Below are positions 7,141-16,484 of a DNA stretch of 64,000 nt, piece after piece. The notes under the pieces are model-generated. The model made no database searches and was not told where the DNA came from. It was given only the letters and a program-made list of their open reading frames with translations. The translations under genes were made by a program, and so were the position numbers. Numbering within the stretch: position 1 is the first letter of the stretch; every line of letters begins with the position of its first letter. Source of the stretch: Candidatus Neomarinimicrobiota bacterium (GTDB taxonomy: Bacteria; Fidelibacterota; JAANXI01). Where the stretch lies: positions 1-64,000 of the forward strand of contig JAIPJS010000009.1 of the NCBI GenBank assembly GCA_021734025.1, read 5' to 3'.

Positions 7141-10100
7141 GTGTCTTCTCCTGCTGAGAAACTTATTGTTCTCTGGTGCCTGTTGAATTTTTCAATACTG
7201 ACGTAGATAAGCGGAATTAAGGTGACGGTAAACAGCGTAGAACTCACTATGCCCCCGATGGTGATAAAACTCAACTCGGCCAGAATATCGGAGAACATGG
7301 AGGAGCCGCTCTGTATCAGGAATAGCGGCAGCAACCCACCGATGGTGGTTACCGTAGTTATAATAATAGGGCGAATTCGCTGAATGGCGCCCGCCACCGC
7401 GGCTTCAGTTACCGGCATCCCGGATTTGTGGAGCGAGATAATCCTGTCAACCAGGATGATGGCATTGTTCACCACGAGACCGGTGAGCAGTATGAGACCG
7501 ATATACCCGTTGACATCGAAATCCCGGTGAAAAAGGACGTAGGAATAAAACACGCCTATCAGAGAGAACGGTACGCTGAAGAAGATGACCAGGGGATGGC
7601 GGAATGATTCATACAGGGAGGCCAATATCATATAAGTTCCGGCTGCCACAATAAGAATAAGCAAGAGCAGATCAGACTCCTCTTCCTCTGTTAAGAAACC
7701 CCACTGCTGTTCCATTAGATGATATCCCGGCGGCAGCGACAGATTATTTACAATACCGCGCGTATGTCCGGAGTTTAACTGAGTCGGCCCCCGGTATTCC
7801 CAGGCAATGGTAAATTCGTATTGTTGGTTCCGCTTATCGATCCAGAGCGGGACCGGTTCCTTTTGAAACGCGAAAAGATCCTGCACCCGCTGCTCTCCGC
7901 CACCGGGTGAAGTGAGAACAGATTGCTTCACCGATGCAACCTGCGGCAAGGACTCCCCGGAAGTCACATGCAGACGAATCCGGTCCCCGCCGATGGGAAG
8001 TTCGTCGTAGGCTAACTCCCGCCGCACCTCAAACGCCAATTGCGATTGAAGGTCGCGGTAAGTCCACCCGGCTTTCCAAATATCCTGCAAGGCCGATTTC
8101 ATAGAAATTTGGTCCTGCTCTGCCAGATACAGACTCCGGGTCGACGGTGCAATTAATCCCTCACTGACCCGCGGTGACTCTTTGGCCGTCTCTAATATCG
8201 ATTCACATATCTTCCATAACTCATCGTATTGCGGACCCCGCACCTGGAGGCGCGTATTATAGAATGGCGTCACCTTGTACCCGCCGTTATAATACGGGAG
8301 CCCGAACCCGGTTACATAGATTCCGACGCCGGCATAATTGACCGCCTGGGTGACCAGGGATTCCTTCAGGATATACGGCTCAGCTTTCCGGTGCAGGGAA
8401 TCGGGTATGCGTACCTGAATATTCACATACGCCGATTGGGAATTAACGGTAGTGGAGACATCCGCCGGAACCCCCGAATCCCGGATTTGGTTCTCGAATC
8501 CTCTGGCGATATTATCCAGCATGTCGAGCGTGGTACCTCTCGGGGCTTCGATCCAGACATTCAGATTTTTATCTGAATTCCAGTTGTAGAATCCGCCCCG
8601 TTCCACGTTTCCGAGGAAGAGCATTACACTCCCGCCCGCGATGAGTATAATAACACTGTACACCATCCATCGATGCCGGATATTCCAGCGCACGAATTGG
8701 GAATAGTATCGGCTCAGTTTCCCTAACCGGGGCAATCGGCGTCCGGACCGGTTTTTCTTCTTTGGGAATCCGAAGGACATCAATACCGCCGGTATCAGAG
8801 TCATCGCAATGATGAACGAAACCAGCAGGGCAAAACCGAGTGCGAATGCTAAAGGTTTGTAGTACGCTCCAAGCCTGTCCTGAAGCAGCAGCAGCGCAAA
8901 AAACACGAACAACGTGGTCACCGTGCTGCCTATCAACGGATACGCCATCTCTTTGGTGCCGTTCAGGCAACTCTCCTGCATGGAATGGTCAAGCAGGCTC
9001 CTGCGCTGAATATTTTCCAGGACAACTACCGCATTATCCACAAGCAACCCGAAGACCAACGCGATCCCGGCCAGCGTCACTACATTGATCGTATACCCGG
9101 TGAAATACAGTAGGATACTGGCCCCGCAGAGGGACAGGAAGATCGCCGACATGACGATCAGCGCATAAGTCAGCCGGCGGAACAGAACGATCAGGATGCC
9201 AAAGACTACGGTTAAAATCACGCCGGCCCGGAGGTATAAGCTGTGAAGTTCCCCTCGTAATTCGTCTGCTCTGTCACTCGTGATCCGGAGTTGGCTTCCC
9301 CGGGGTAACCGCTGTTCCAAAGATGAGATAAGCTGCCGGACCTCCTGAGAAAAAGTTAGCGCATTATACCCTGGCGCTCTGTACACATCCACAGAGACCA
9401 GGGGATTATAATCATGGCGGGAGATGGAAACCGGGTCCTGATATCCAAGCGTAATCGAGGCAATGTCGCCCAATTGCCACCTGCCATCCCCCGTGACAGG
9501 GATTGCAGCAAGATCCTGCGGTGCCTGAGGCACGTGAGAAAACAAGAGTCTATAGTGAGCATTCCCTTTTCGGATATCACCCACTCCTGACCGCCGGACC
9601 GACTTCTGAATTGTCTCTGCGATATCATCCGGGTGTAACTCCAGCCCGTCCATGAACGTTTCCCGGAGGTCAACCCGCAAATGCACCGGAGAGCCGCCAA
9701 AAACCCGGACCGTCCCCGAACCGTCAAGCCCCTTTATCGCAGGCACAATAGTGCGATCCGTGAACTGCCGCAGTGTGGTGAGATCATATGGGCCGCTGAG
9801 TTCCAACGAGAGAAACGGCTGACGCTGGCGGAGATCTTCCCCGCCTTCGGCTCCCGGTTCGACGGTAAGAGTCACCTCAGGGGGGAGCGCGGTCCGCAGC
9901 GCGGCCACCTGTTCCTGCAACCTGGTGAAAGCATATTTCAGATTGATCTCTTCCGGGAATTCCAACGTCACTTCGGAATAGCCCACGCCGGTTGTCGAGG
10001 AGACATTCCGGACATCGCGGACCTGAGCAGCGATCTCTTCCAGTGGCATAGTCACTTCCCGCTGAACAATTTCGGGGGATTGCCTGCTCCAATGTGCCGT

Positions 10101-10247
10101 AATCCGGATGCTGGGGTATTCCCGGCGCGGCTGGATTTCAACCGGGAGTCGGCTCAAAGAGACACCGCCGACTATAATGATAACTACCATCGCAACGAGT
10201 ACCGGCCGCGGATGGCGGAGGATCGATGTGAGGAATCGGTGCATCAT
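7137..10247 (-). CDS. RND efflux permease, second of a tandem pair
   Basis: This 1036-residue protein belongs to the AcrB/HAE-1 superfamily: an N-terminal membrane helix, the porter domain, a block of helices with GLLVDNAVVVLENI (the proton-relay segment of helix 4), the second porter half, and a C-terminal block with GLVVNNAIILVDRI. The relay reads D-N where AcrB has D-D. This is seen in many FCB RND proteins, so it is not by itself a sign of inactivity. The start is one of two adjacent ATGs at 10247 and 10244. It follows the first permease by 3 bp and overlaps TolC at ATGA. Two unlike RND subunits in one operon recall MdtB-MdtC heterotrimers. The substrate cannot be read from sequence. Confidence 0.92.
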   Translation of the reverse strand: MMHRFLTSILRHPRPVLVAMVVIIIVGGVSLSRLPVEIQPRREYPSIRITAHWSRQSPEIVQREVTMPLEEIAAQVRDVRNVSSTTGVGYSEVTLEFPEEINLKYAFTRLQEQVAALRTALPPEVTLTVEPGAEGGEDLRQRQPFLSLELSGPYDLTTLRQFTDRTIVPAIKGLDGSGTVRVFGGSPVHLRVDLRETFMDGLELHPDDIAETIQKSVRRSGVGDIRKGNAHYRLLFSHVPQAPQDLAAIPVTGDGRWQLGDIASITLGYQDPVSISRHDYNPLVSVDVYRAPGYNALTFSQEVRQLISSLEQRLPRGSQLRITSDRADELRGELHSLYLRAGVILTVVFGILIVLFRRLTYALIVMSAIFLSLCGASILLYFTGYTINVVTLAGIALVFGLLVDNAVVVLENIQRRSLLDHSMQESCLNGTKEMAYPLIGSTVTTLFVFFALLLLQDRLGAYYKPLAFALGFALLVSFIIAMTLIPAVLMSFGFPKKKNRSGRRLPRLGKLSRYYSQFVRWNIRHRWMVYSVIILIAGGSVMLFLGNVERGGFYNWNSDKNLNVWIEAPRGTTLDMLDNIARGFENQIRDSGVPADVSTTVNSQSAYVNIQVRIPDSLHRKAEPYILKESLVTQAVNYAGVGIYVTGFGLPYYNGGYKVTPFYNTRLQVRGPQYDELWKICESILETAKESPRVSEGLIAPSTRSLYLAEQDQISMKSALQDIWKAGWTYRDLQSQLAFEVRRELAYDELPIGGDRIRLHVTSGESLPQVASVKQSVLTSPGGGEQRVQDLFAFQKEPVPLWIDKRNQQYEFTIAWEYRGPTQLNSGHTRGIVNNLSLPPGYHLMEQQWGFLTEEEESDLLLLILIVAAGTYMILASLYESFRHPLVIFFSVPFSLIGVFYSYVLFHRDFDVNGYIGLILLTGLVVNNAIILVDRIISLHKSGMPVTEAAVAGAIQRIRPIIITTVTTIGGLLPLFLIQSGSSMFSDILAELSFITIGGIVSSTLFTVTLIPLIYVSIEKFNRHQRTISFSAGEDT

Positions 10248-10250
10248 CAG

Positions 10251-13200
10251 TTATGAGCCGTCCCCTCGGGTTGTGTGAAATTTCTCAAACACTTCGTACA
10301 GCACAGGAGTATAAACCAACGTCAGAACGGTGGTAAAGAGCAGCCCGCCAACAATAGTTGAAGCCAAAGGCGTGGTAAACGACCCGCCGCCAACCCCGAA
10401 AAGCATCGGTATCATCGCGAAAATGGTGGTTAGCGAGGTCATCAGGACCGGCCTGAATTTTTCCCGGCTGGTTTGCAGGACCGCCTTACGAAGCGGAAAA
10501 TTTTCGTTCGTGCGCAAATAGTTGATGTAATCCACTTTGACAATGGCATCGTTCACACCAATCCCGATCAACATGACCATACCGATTAGCACAATCACAT
10601 TAATCGACTGCTGAAACAGGAACAGGCCGCACACCGTTCCGATCAATCCCATTGGCACGGTTAGCAGAATGTTCAATGGATGGATCAGCGACTCAAACTG
10701 CGCGGCAAGTAACAGATACACCAGGATCACCGCAAACAGCAACGCCAGCCCCAGCTCGCTGAACGATTGTGCTATGCGTTGGCTCTCTCCGCCAACCGTG
10801 ACCTCAATTCCCGGGGTATTCCGGCTCCGTTGCCATTGTAAAAAATCCGCAACAATACGACTCAACTGATGCGGAGATGCATCCGCCTGAACGGAGATCA
10901 CCCGCTTTCTGTTCACCCGGGTGATGTCCTGGATCGCGGAACCCGGCTCCGTTTGTACCAGTTGACCCAACGCCGGCCCGTACGCATTGACTCCCGTCGG
11001 AAACGCCAGTATCCGTGCTAATTCCGGGGATTCGTTGGTATTCCACAGAAGATAGACAGGGACTTTCTCAGCCCCATCCTGCCAGTCTCCCACCTTCAAT
11101 TCCCTGACCTGCTGGCGGAGGAGATCATGGATAAACCCCGCAGTCACTCCATATCGGGTATGGGCGTTCTCGTCGGGTTTCAGAACAAAAACCGGCGACC
11201 GGCTATTCGAAAAACTGGCGATATTCCTCGCATTGGTATGTTCTCGTAAATAATTCTGAATTTTCTGCGAATGAAGTCGTAACTGCTCGGTCTGGTCGCC
11301 CGAAATATAGATCACCAAATTTTTCTCCCGTCGATGGAGAAACTCACCCTGCAGATTGTCACGTGATTCAACCGTCATCCCGGTCGAAGGAAGCGTAATC
11401 CGGCTCCGGATCTCGTCTTCAAAGGCTTTTTGCACAAACATCGGTTCGTGCAGGTACAGGGTAAACGATACGTGGTATTGACCGGCGGATTGCCGCGACT
11501 GCACTGCGTTTCCGGCCACTGCTTCTCTGGGATCGAGAATCTGGGTAAGGACGTGGTCGGCTTCCGGTAACCGGAGTACATTTCCCAGAGATGTGAAAAC
11601 CTGTGTGCGCACCCGGGCATACGGCGTTGATGTCGGGACTTCCAGCGACGCCGTGACGATGGTATGCGGGATATCCGGCCAGTATCGTTTGGCCAATCCG
11701 GAATACGCCCACAAAGCAATCACGAGTATAACAACAGCAACAAGCCCGGATTTCACCTTATTATTCAGAGCCCATACTACGGAAGTATGGTATCGATCTT
11801 CGGCCGCTGCATACAGCGACTGAAAACTGCGGTCAACCGGTGATGCCAGGATTTGTAATCCTCGTCCACACCACCTGCCGGCCCGTCGGATGCTCCCGGC
11901 AATACTCCGGTAACCTGTCCAGAATAACCTGGAAATCCTGTTGGACCCCGGAACGCTCCGACCGGAAATTTTCTTATCGGCATTGGTATTTTTCTGACTG
12001 GACTGACGGACAAAAACACGAATCGCCGTCGGTAACAGCGTGAGTGCAGTGAAAAGCGAGACAATAAGGGTATAGATGAGCACAATTGCCTGGTTTTGAA
12101 ACAGGACTGATGCATACCCCCGCACATAGATGATGGGAAAAAATATTGCGATGGTGGTCATTGTGGCGCCGAGAATTGCCCGGGCCACCTTCGCCGTCCC
12201 GGAGAGTACGGGCTCGGAGGCACCTCCGGACTCAATATCTCTGGCAATGGATTCGGTGACAATAATTCCGTTGTCCAGGATGAGCCCGATTCCTAGCGCC
12301 AACCCGCCGAGACTCATGAGGTTGAGCGTAATATCCTGGATATGGAGCGCAATGAGTGTCACCAAAAAGCTCACCGGGATGGCAATACTCAGAATTATGG
12401 AGAGCCGGATCTGTCTCAGAAAAAGCAGCAGAATACAAAACGCCAGGATCGCCCCGAATAAGATAGCCTGCTGCACGCTGTGAATTCCCTGTGATACGAA
12501 TTCTCCCCGGTTCTCCAGCACCCTGATGGAAATATCCGGATACTGATCCCCCAGAACTTTGATGAGTTCGGTGGCGTGTTCAGTGGCCCGTATGGTATTC
12601 GCCCCGGCCTCCTTGTGGAGGTTCATGATGATCACCTGGCTGGAATCGTAGTAGGCTACGGAGCGCAGGGGGAGAGGTTTCCTGACTAACTTCGCGACAT
12701 GTTTGAGCCGGAGTTCCGGTCTGTCCGGCGATATTGGCATCTCCCGGAAATCCGAAAACTGCTCAACCGCGATATCGACTGTAAGGGGATACTCGGCAAA
12801 ACCGGAGGCGACTCTGGCGCTCACCAGATTGTCCGGGATATTTTGACGCAGACTTTGGACAAGTTCCTGCGGTGTAATGCGGTATTGCCTGATTTTATCC
12901 GGTTGCACCTGAATCTGCACCGCCGGTTTCACCGCGCCAAGCAGTTGGGCGCTGGCGATCCCCTCGACCTGAGAAAACCGCGGCTGGAAAACATCCCGTG
13001 AGAGCTCGGCCAATGCGGAGAGAACCTGATTGTCACTGGAAACGGCGAGTTTCATCACCGGGGCCGAATTGGGATTAAAATCCATGATATACGGCCGTTC
13101 AGTCCCCTCCGGAAATTGTGCACGAACGGCATCGATCTTTTCCCGGATTCGAAGAAGGGTGAACTGGAAGTCACTCTCCCAGGTGAATTGTGCTTCCACA

Positions 13201-13472
13201 AGCGAAACGTCTTCTCTGGAAGAGGAGACGATATCCTGAATCCCCGACAACGATGCTAATACTTCCTCCAGAGGCTTGGTCACGTGTTGCTCTATCTCTT
13301 CCGGCGATCCCCCGGGGAACCGGGTGACGATAAAGTATTCCGGATATTCAATATCCGGCAGCAGTGCCGTTTCCAGTTGCTGAAATGCCCGAACTCCGAA
13401 CAGACACAGCGCGAGCGTCAACATAAAAACTGCTATAGGCCGGCGAATTGCGAATTGTATTATACTTTTCAT
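10251..13472 (-). CDS. RND efflux permease, first of a tandem pair
   Basis: A 1073-residue AcrB-family permease. It begins with MKSIIQFAIRRPIAVFMLTL, the usual cytoplasmic start and first helix, then FPGGSPEEIEQHVTKPLEEVLA of porter PN1, LGIGLILDNGIIVTESIARD for helix 4, and GIGVNDAIVKVDYINYL in the second half. It is clearly different from the downstream permease, so the pair is not a recent duplication. A cytoplasmic loop of about 80 residues near the middle is rich in Ser, Arg and Gly. The gene lies 129 bp after the adaptor gene and 3 bp before the second permease. A heterotrimeric pump is the best guess. Confidence 0.92.
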   Translation of the reverse strand: MKSIIQFAIRRPIAVFMLTLALCLFGVRAFQQLETALLPDIEYPEYFIVTRFPGGSPEEIEQHVTKPLEEVLASLSGIQDIVSSSREDVSLVEAQFTWESDFQFTLLRIREKIDAVRAQFPEGTERPYIMDFNPNSAPVMKLAVSSDNQVLSALAELSRDVFQPRFSQVEGIASAQLLGAVKPAVQIQVQPDKIRQYRITPQELVQSLRQNIPDNLVSARVASGFAEYPLTVDIAVEQFSDFREMPISPDRPELRLKHVAKLVRKPLPLRSVAYYDSSQVIIMNLHKEAGANTIRATEHATELIKVLGDQYPDISIRVLENRGEFVSQGIHSVQQAILFGAILAFCILLLFLRQIRLSIILSIAIPVSFLVTLIALHIQDITLNLMSLGGLALGIGLILDNGIIVTESIARDIESGGASEPVLSGTAKVARAILGATMTTIAIFFPIIYVRGYASVLFQNQAIVLIYTLIVSLFTALTLLPTAIRVFVRQSSQKNTNADKKISGRSVPGSNRISRLFWTGYRSIAGSIRRAGRWCGRGLQILASPVDRSFQSLYAAAEDRYHTSVVWALNNKVKSGLVAVVILVIALWAYSGLAKRYWPDIPHTIVTASLEVPTSTPYARVRTQVFTSLGNVLRLPEADHVLTQILDPREAVAGNAVQSRQSAGQYHVSFTLYLHEPMFVQKAFEDEIRSRITLPSTGMTVESRDNLQGEFLHRREKNLVIYISGDQTEQLRLHSQKIQNYLREHTNARNIASFSNSRSPVFVLKPDENAHTRYGVTAGFIHDLLRQQVRELKVGDWQDGAEKVPVYLLWNTNESPELARILAFPTGVNAYGPALGQLVQTEPGSAIQDITRVNRKRVISVQADASPHQLSRIVADFLQWQRSRNTPGIEVTVGGESQRIAQSFSELGLALLFAVILVYLLLAAQFESLIHPLNILLTVPMGLIGTVCGLFLFQQSINVIVLIGMVMLIGIGVNDAIVKVDYINYLRTNENFPLRKAVLQTSREKFRPVLMTSLTTIFAMIPMLFGVGGGSFTTPLASTIVGGLLFTTVLTLVYTPVLYEVFEKFHTTRGDGS

Positions 13473-13601
13473 CTGCCGTACATGTTAAACGTTCGTTTTC
13501 TAACGCGGATTGCAACCCGGAGAATTTTCAATAAGCCTGAAACTCCTTGCCGGATACTCTGAATTTTCGTACTACTGCTGTACCGATGTTAGAACTGTAT
13601 A

Positions 13602-14858
13602 TCAGTTACTGTTGGACTGTCTTATCTTGTTTGGGTTCACCATGCGGAAATTCACGGGTGAATCGTGTGCCAGCGTGTAATGTCCCCTCACGATGACAGT
13701 ATCCCCGGGAGCAATTCCGCTTTGAATTGAAACCATCCGTTTGTTTTCCGGACCGGTTTCGATATAGCGCCATTTGGCCAGCCCGTCCTGCACTATAAAT
13801 ACCAAATCCCGCTCATTGCGGGTCAGCACCGCTTCCTTCGGGACTACTAGCCTGTCCGGAAACCGCGCCTTCCTCACCTCGATCTGTAAATGTTGACTTG
13901 CTTTCCAGAGATGATCCGGATTCGGCAGGATCGCAAACGCTTCGGCAGTTCGCGTCTCTTCATCTATGGCCGGGCTTATTCCATCGATTTTTCCCCGGGC
14001 AATGACTGACCCGTCATTTGCCAGTATCCGGAAAGGGGTGCCGGGAGTGACATCCCTGAGATTGCTTTCCAGGATATCTATCGCCACCTGCAACGTATCC
14101 AGGGATGTAAGTGTCGCAAGTTCCGCTCCGGTCTGAATCAGTTCCCCGCCGGAACCGGTGACCCCGAAAAGAATGCCGGAGAAAGGCGCACGAATTTCTG
14201 TCGAGGTCAAATCCCGTTCCGCCTGCCGGACATCCGCGTAGGCGCCGGGAACATCATGTCGCGCAAGGACCATATATTCCCGATTGGTGAAAACCAGTGC
14301 GCCGGAATCCGAATCACCGCCAAGTCCCGAACCCAATCCGGCTTTCAGCCCGGCGGGAATTTCCTTATTCCCATGTAACGCAATTAATGGCAACGGATCT
14401 ATGGCTGGGGAATGCAATACGTCGTTGAGATAGTCCGAGAGGAATTCGGCTTGCGGAGTACTGTCCGCCCGAAATTCCTGAACCGCAGCACTTAAGGACC
14501 GGATGAACGTACTTCGTGCCCGGATCAACTTATCCTGGTATGGAGCGGTGTGGAGTTGAAGGAGCAAATCTCCGGTTTTCACTTCTATCCCGTTTTTCAT
14601 GAGAACTGAAGCAACCCGCCCCTCCACCGGGGCGACAATAGTCGTCGATTTCAATGGTTGGAATGTGCCAATCGTAGAAATATACTGCACCATAGTATCT
14701 CTTGTGGCGCGTATTGCGGACACAGGCACTGCCTCGCCCTGCGCTGTCCCTACAGAGATTTCCCGGGTATCTTGCGATTCAACACCATTCTGTTGCTCCC
14801 CTTGACATCCGAACAGAAAAAAAGCAAGTAACCCGGTTAACACTAACCGAGCACTCAT
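13602..14858 (-). CDS. RND periplasmic adaptor lipoprotein (membrane fusion protein)
   Basis: A 418-residue HlyD/AcrA-like protein. It has a lipobox FLFGC near residue 18, a lipoyl half-motif (TTIVAPVEGRVASVLMKNG), a hairpin region of about 110 residues, the returning half-motif STEIRAPFSGILFGV, then beta-barrel and membrane-proximal domains ending near GDTVIVRGHYTLA. It joins the inner-membrane RND trimer to TolC. The ATG has GGAG 6 nt upstream. It is the first gene of the minus-strand efflux operon, so the operon promoter should lie in 14859-15134. That gap shows only an AT-rich stretch and a run of AACAC-like words. Confidence 0.9.
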   Translation of the reverse strand: MSARLVLTGLLAFFLFGCQGEQQNGVESQDTREISVGTAQGEAVPVSAIRATRDTMVQYISTIGTFQPLKSTTIVAPVEGRVASVLMKNGIEVKTGDLLLQLHTAPYQDKLIRARSTFIRSLSAAVQEFRADSTPQAEFLSDYLNDVLHSPAIDPLPLIALHGNKEIPAGLKAGLGSGLGGDSDSGALVFTNREYMVLARHDVPGAYADVRQAERDLTSTEIRAPFSGILFGVTGSGGELIQTGAELATLTSLDTLQVAIDILESNLRDVTPGTPFRILANDGSVIARGKIDGISPAIDEETRTAEAFAILPNPDHLWKASQHLQIEVRKARFPDRLVVPKEAVLTRNERDLVFIVQDGLAKWRYIETGPENKRMVSIQSGIAPGDTVIVRGHYTLAHDSPVNFRMVNPNKIRQSNSN

Positions 14859-15134
14859 TACTTGCTCCGTTTTATTTGATTAACAGATCGTACAAATATT
14901 GAACACTGTTTTGTAGATTACAAATTAATATAATGAACCGCAAGAAAAAGTGAGGGAAACAGGGAAGTTCCACTCGTAAAATTCCCTGGTCAGCAAACTA
15001 CGCTGAATCAAAAACTATACAGTAACACGCACTCACGTTAACACAATAACACTCTTCTTAATACATTTAACTTCAAGGGTAATCGCAAAAATGATCACAT
15101 ATACTTTAAGATACTCTCCCAATCCGCCCACGAC
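14859..15134. other. Gap between the efflux operon and the MBL gene
   Basis: This stretch holds the promoter region of the efflux operon (reading left) and the 3' side of the MBL gene (reading left towards it). At about 15017-15056 a string of AACAC/ACACTC words resembles sequences at 33868-33915, 40583-40615, 40880-40915 and 49065-49127. No other structure is evident. Confidence 0.35.
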
Positions 15135-16049
15135 TCAGACCAACACTTCCAGCCCTTCCCGGGCGGCCCGGCACGGGATATCGTGACCAGCGCGCTTGAG
15201 AATTCCTATGGTCTGGGTTTCGATCTGTTTGACCATATCGTCGGAATGAAGCGGCTCGTGGTGGAACAGAACCAGGGATTTGACGTTGGCGCGGATGGCC
15301 AATTCGGCGGTAAATTCGTATGAGGAATGCCCCCAGTCGATCTTCCGCTGGAATTCCTCCGGCGTATACTGGGTATCATGGATGAGTAAATCCACATCTT
15401 TAGCGAAATCAATGATGCGTTCATTCAAATCGTCAAAGTGCAGTTCAATGTGCTTGAAGGACTTCTGTTTTATTGCGTGGAAATACTCCTCGGTCGCCCA
15501 CTCACCCAGGTGATGGCAGTGACCGAAGGGCTGATTGTCCGTGGCGTAGACAACCGTTTTTCCCTTCCAGTTGAAGCGGTACGCCATATTGTATCCGGGA
15601 TGGTTTAAAAAGATGGTGTCGATACGGACATCCCCGATCCGGAAGGTGCCCTCTTCCACCTTGTGAAAACCGAGATTGGCATCCAGATCGCCCAGCTGGA
15701 CGGGAAAATAGGTGGGATCCATCTGGTTGGCGATAATTTTTTCGAGTTCCTGGTTGGTGGATTCGTAGCCGAAAATGTTCAATTCATATTCCTTGCGGAA
15801 CGCCGGCAGAAAAAATGGCAATCCCTGGATATGATCCCAATGATGGTGGCTGATCATCAAATTAAGCGTGCCGCTGCTTTGGCGTTTGAGCAGGTCTAAG
15901 CCCAGTAACCGAATTCCGGTGCCGGCATCCAGCACAAAGTGGTTGCCATCGACTTCCAGCTCCACACACGAAGTGTTGCCGCCATACTTCACCGTACCTG
16001 GTCCCGGAGTTGCGATTGATCCGCGAACCCCCCAAAACTTCACTTGCAT
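15135..16049 (-). CDS. Metallo-beta-lactamase-fold hydrolase, PhnP/phosphodiesterase-like
   Basis: At 304 residues, it begins with MQVKFWGVRGSIATPGPGT, then GGNTSCVEL, FVLDAGTGIRLLG and the metal motif S-H-H-H-W-D-H-I-Q-G (HxHxDH) near residue 65. Later metal ligands are seen in NHPGYNMAYRF, LLIHDTQYT, the GHSSYEFTAEL segment and LFHHEP. This GVRGS subgroup of MBL proteins usually hydrolyses phosphodiesters or acts in signalling. The substrate here is unknown. There is no signal peptide, so it is cytoplasmic. A perfect CRP-type palindrome lies 268 bp upstream of its start, which makes cyclic-nucleotide control worth considering. Confidence 0.85.
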   Translation of the reverse strand: MQVKFWGVRGSIATPGPGTVKYGGNTSCVELEVDGNHFVLDAGTGIRLLGLDLLKRQSSGTLNLMISHHHWDHIQGLPFFLPAFRKEYELNIFGYESTNQELEKIIANQMDPTYFPVQLGDLDANLGFHKVEEGTFRIGDVRIDTIFLNHPGYNMAYRFNWKGKTVVYATDNQPFGHCHHLGEWATEEYFHAIKQKSFKHIELHFDDLNERIIDFAKDVDLLIHDTQYTPEEFQRKIDWGHSSYEFTAELAIRANVKSLVLFHHEPLHSDDMVKQIETQTIGILKRAGHDIPCRAAREGLEVLV

Positions 16050-16316
16050 GGACCGGCCCCTGCTACTGTCTGGTTATATTGGATTTGTAACGGATAGAAA
16101 GAATCTGTGTATAACACGCGTGTCAGCAATTGCTAATTATTCCAGTTAATTGACCGGTAATTCACGGCAGATAGTCTGATAATGTCAATGACAGGGGAAT
16201 CCCGTTTTAGACATTGGAAAGAACCTTTCAAGGCGATTAATGATACCGTCCTGCAGAAAAAGATCCAAACAGTTCCTTCCGGTTCTCCTGCACCGCTTAA
16301 ATAACGTAAGCCCCTT

Positions 16317-16332
16317 TGTGATTTATATCACA
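16317..16332. promoter_or_regulatory. Perfect CRP/FNR-family binding palindrome
   Basis: The sequence TGTGA-TTTATA-TCACA matches the CRP consensus TGTGA-N6-TCACA exactly, with a self-complementary TATA centre. It lies 268 bp upstream of the MBL-fold gene and 150 bp beyond the stop of the glucan phosphorylase. The far position suggests either an upstream activation site or a long leader. Regulator identity (CRP, FNR or Dnr type) cannot be decided here. Confidence 0.55.
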
Positions 16333-16450
16333 GAGATTGAGGAAATCTAAAACGATTTCCACCAAAAATAGAGCCTCTGGCCAGAAAACTATCCATCCTG
16401 CCATGGTGGGATGATTTTCTGGATGGTTGGATAATGATTGGAAAATAATA

Positions 16451-16473
16451 CCGGCGACAGGTTCAGCCGCCGG
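16451..16473 (-). terminator. Probable terminator of the glucan phosphorylase gene
   Basis: On the minus strand, twelve bases after the stop, CCGGCG and CGCCGG form a 6-bp GC stem around an 11-nt loop. It is followed by TATTATTTTCC. The short stem and interrupted T tract make it a moderate candidate. Confidence 0.45.
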
Positions 16474-16484
16474 ACTGTCAAAAA

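Larger units (their letters stand above)
16050..16484. other. Gap with a CRP-like site and two hairpins
   Basis: This is upstream of the MBL gene and downstream of the glucan phosphorylase, both on the minus strand. It contains the CRP/FNR-type palindrome at 16317-16332, a long imperfect hairpin at 16381-16422 whose outer arms are CCAGAAAA and its complement, and the hairpin at 16451-16473 just after the phosphorylase stop. No gene was seen. Confidence 0.6.
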
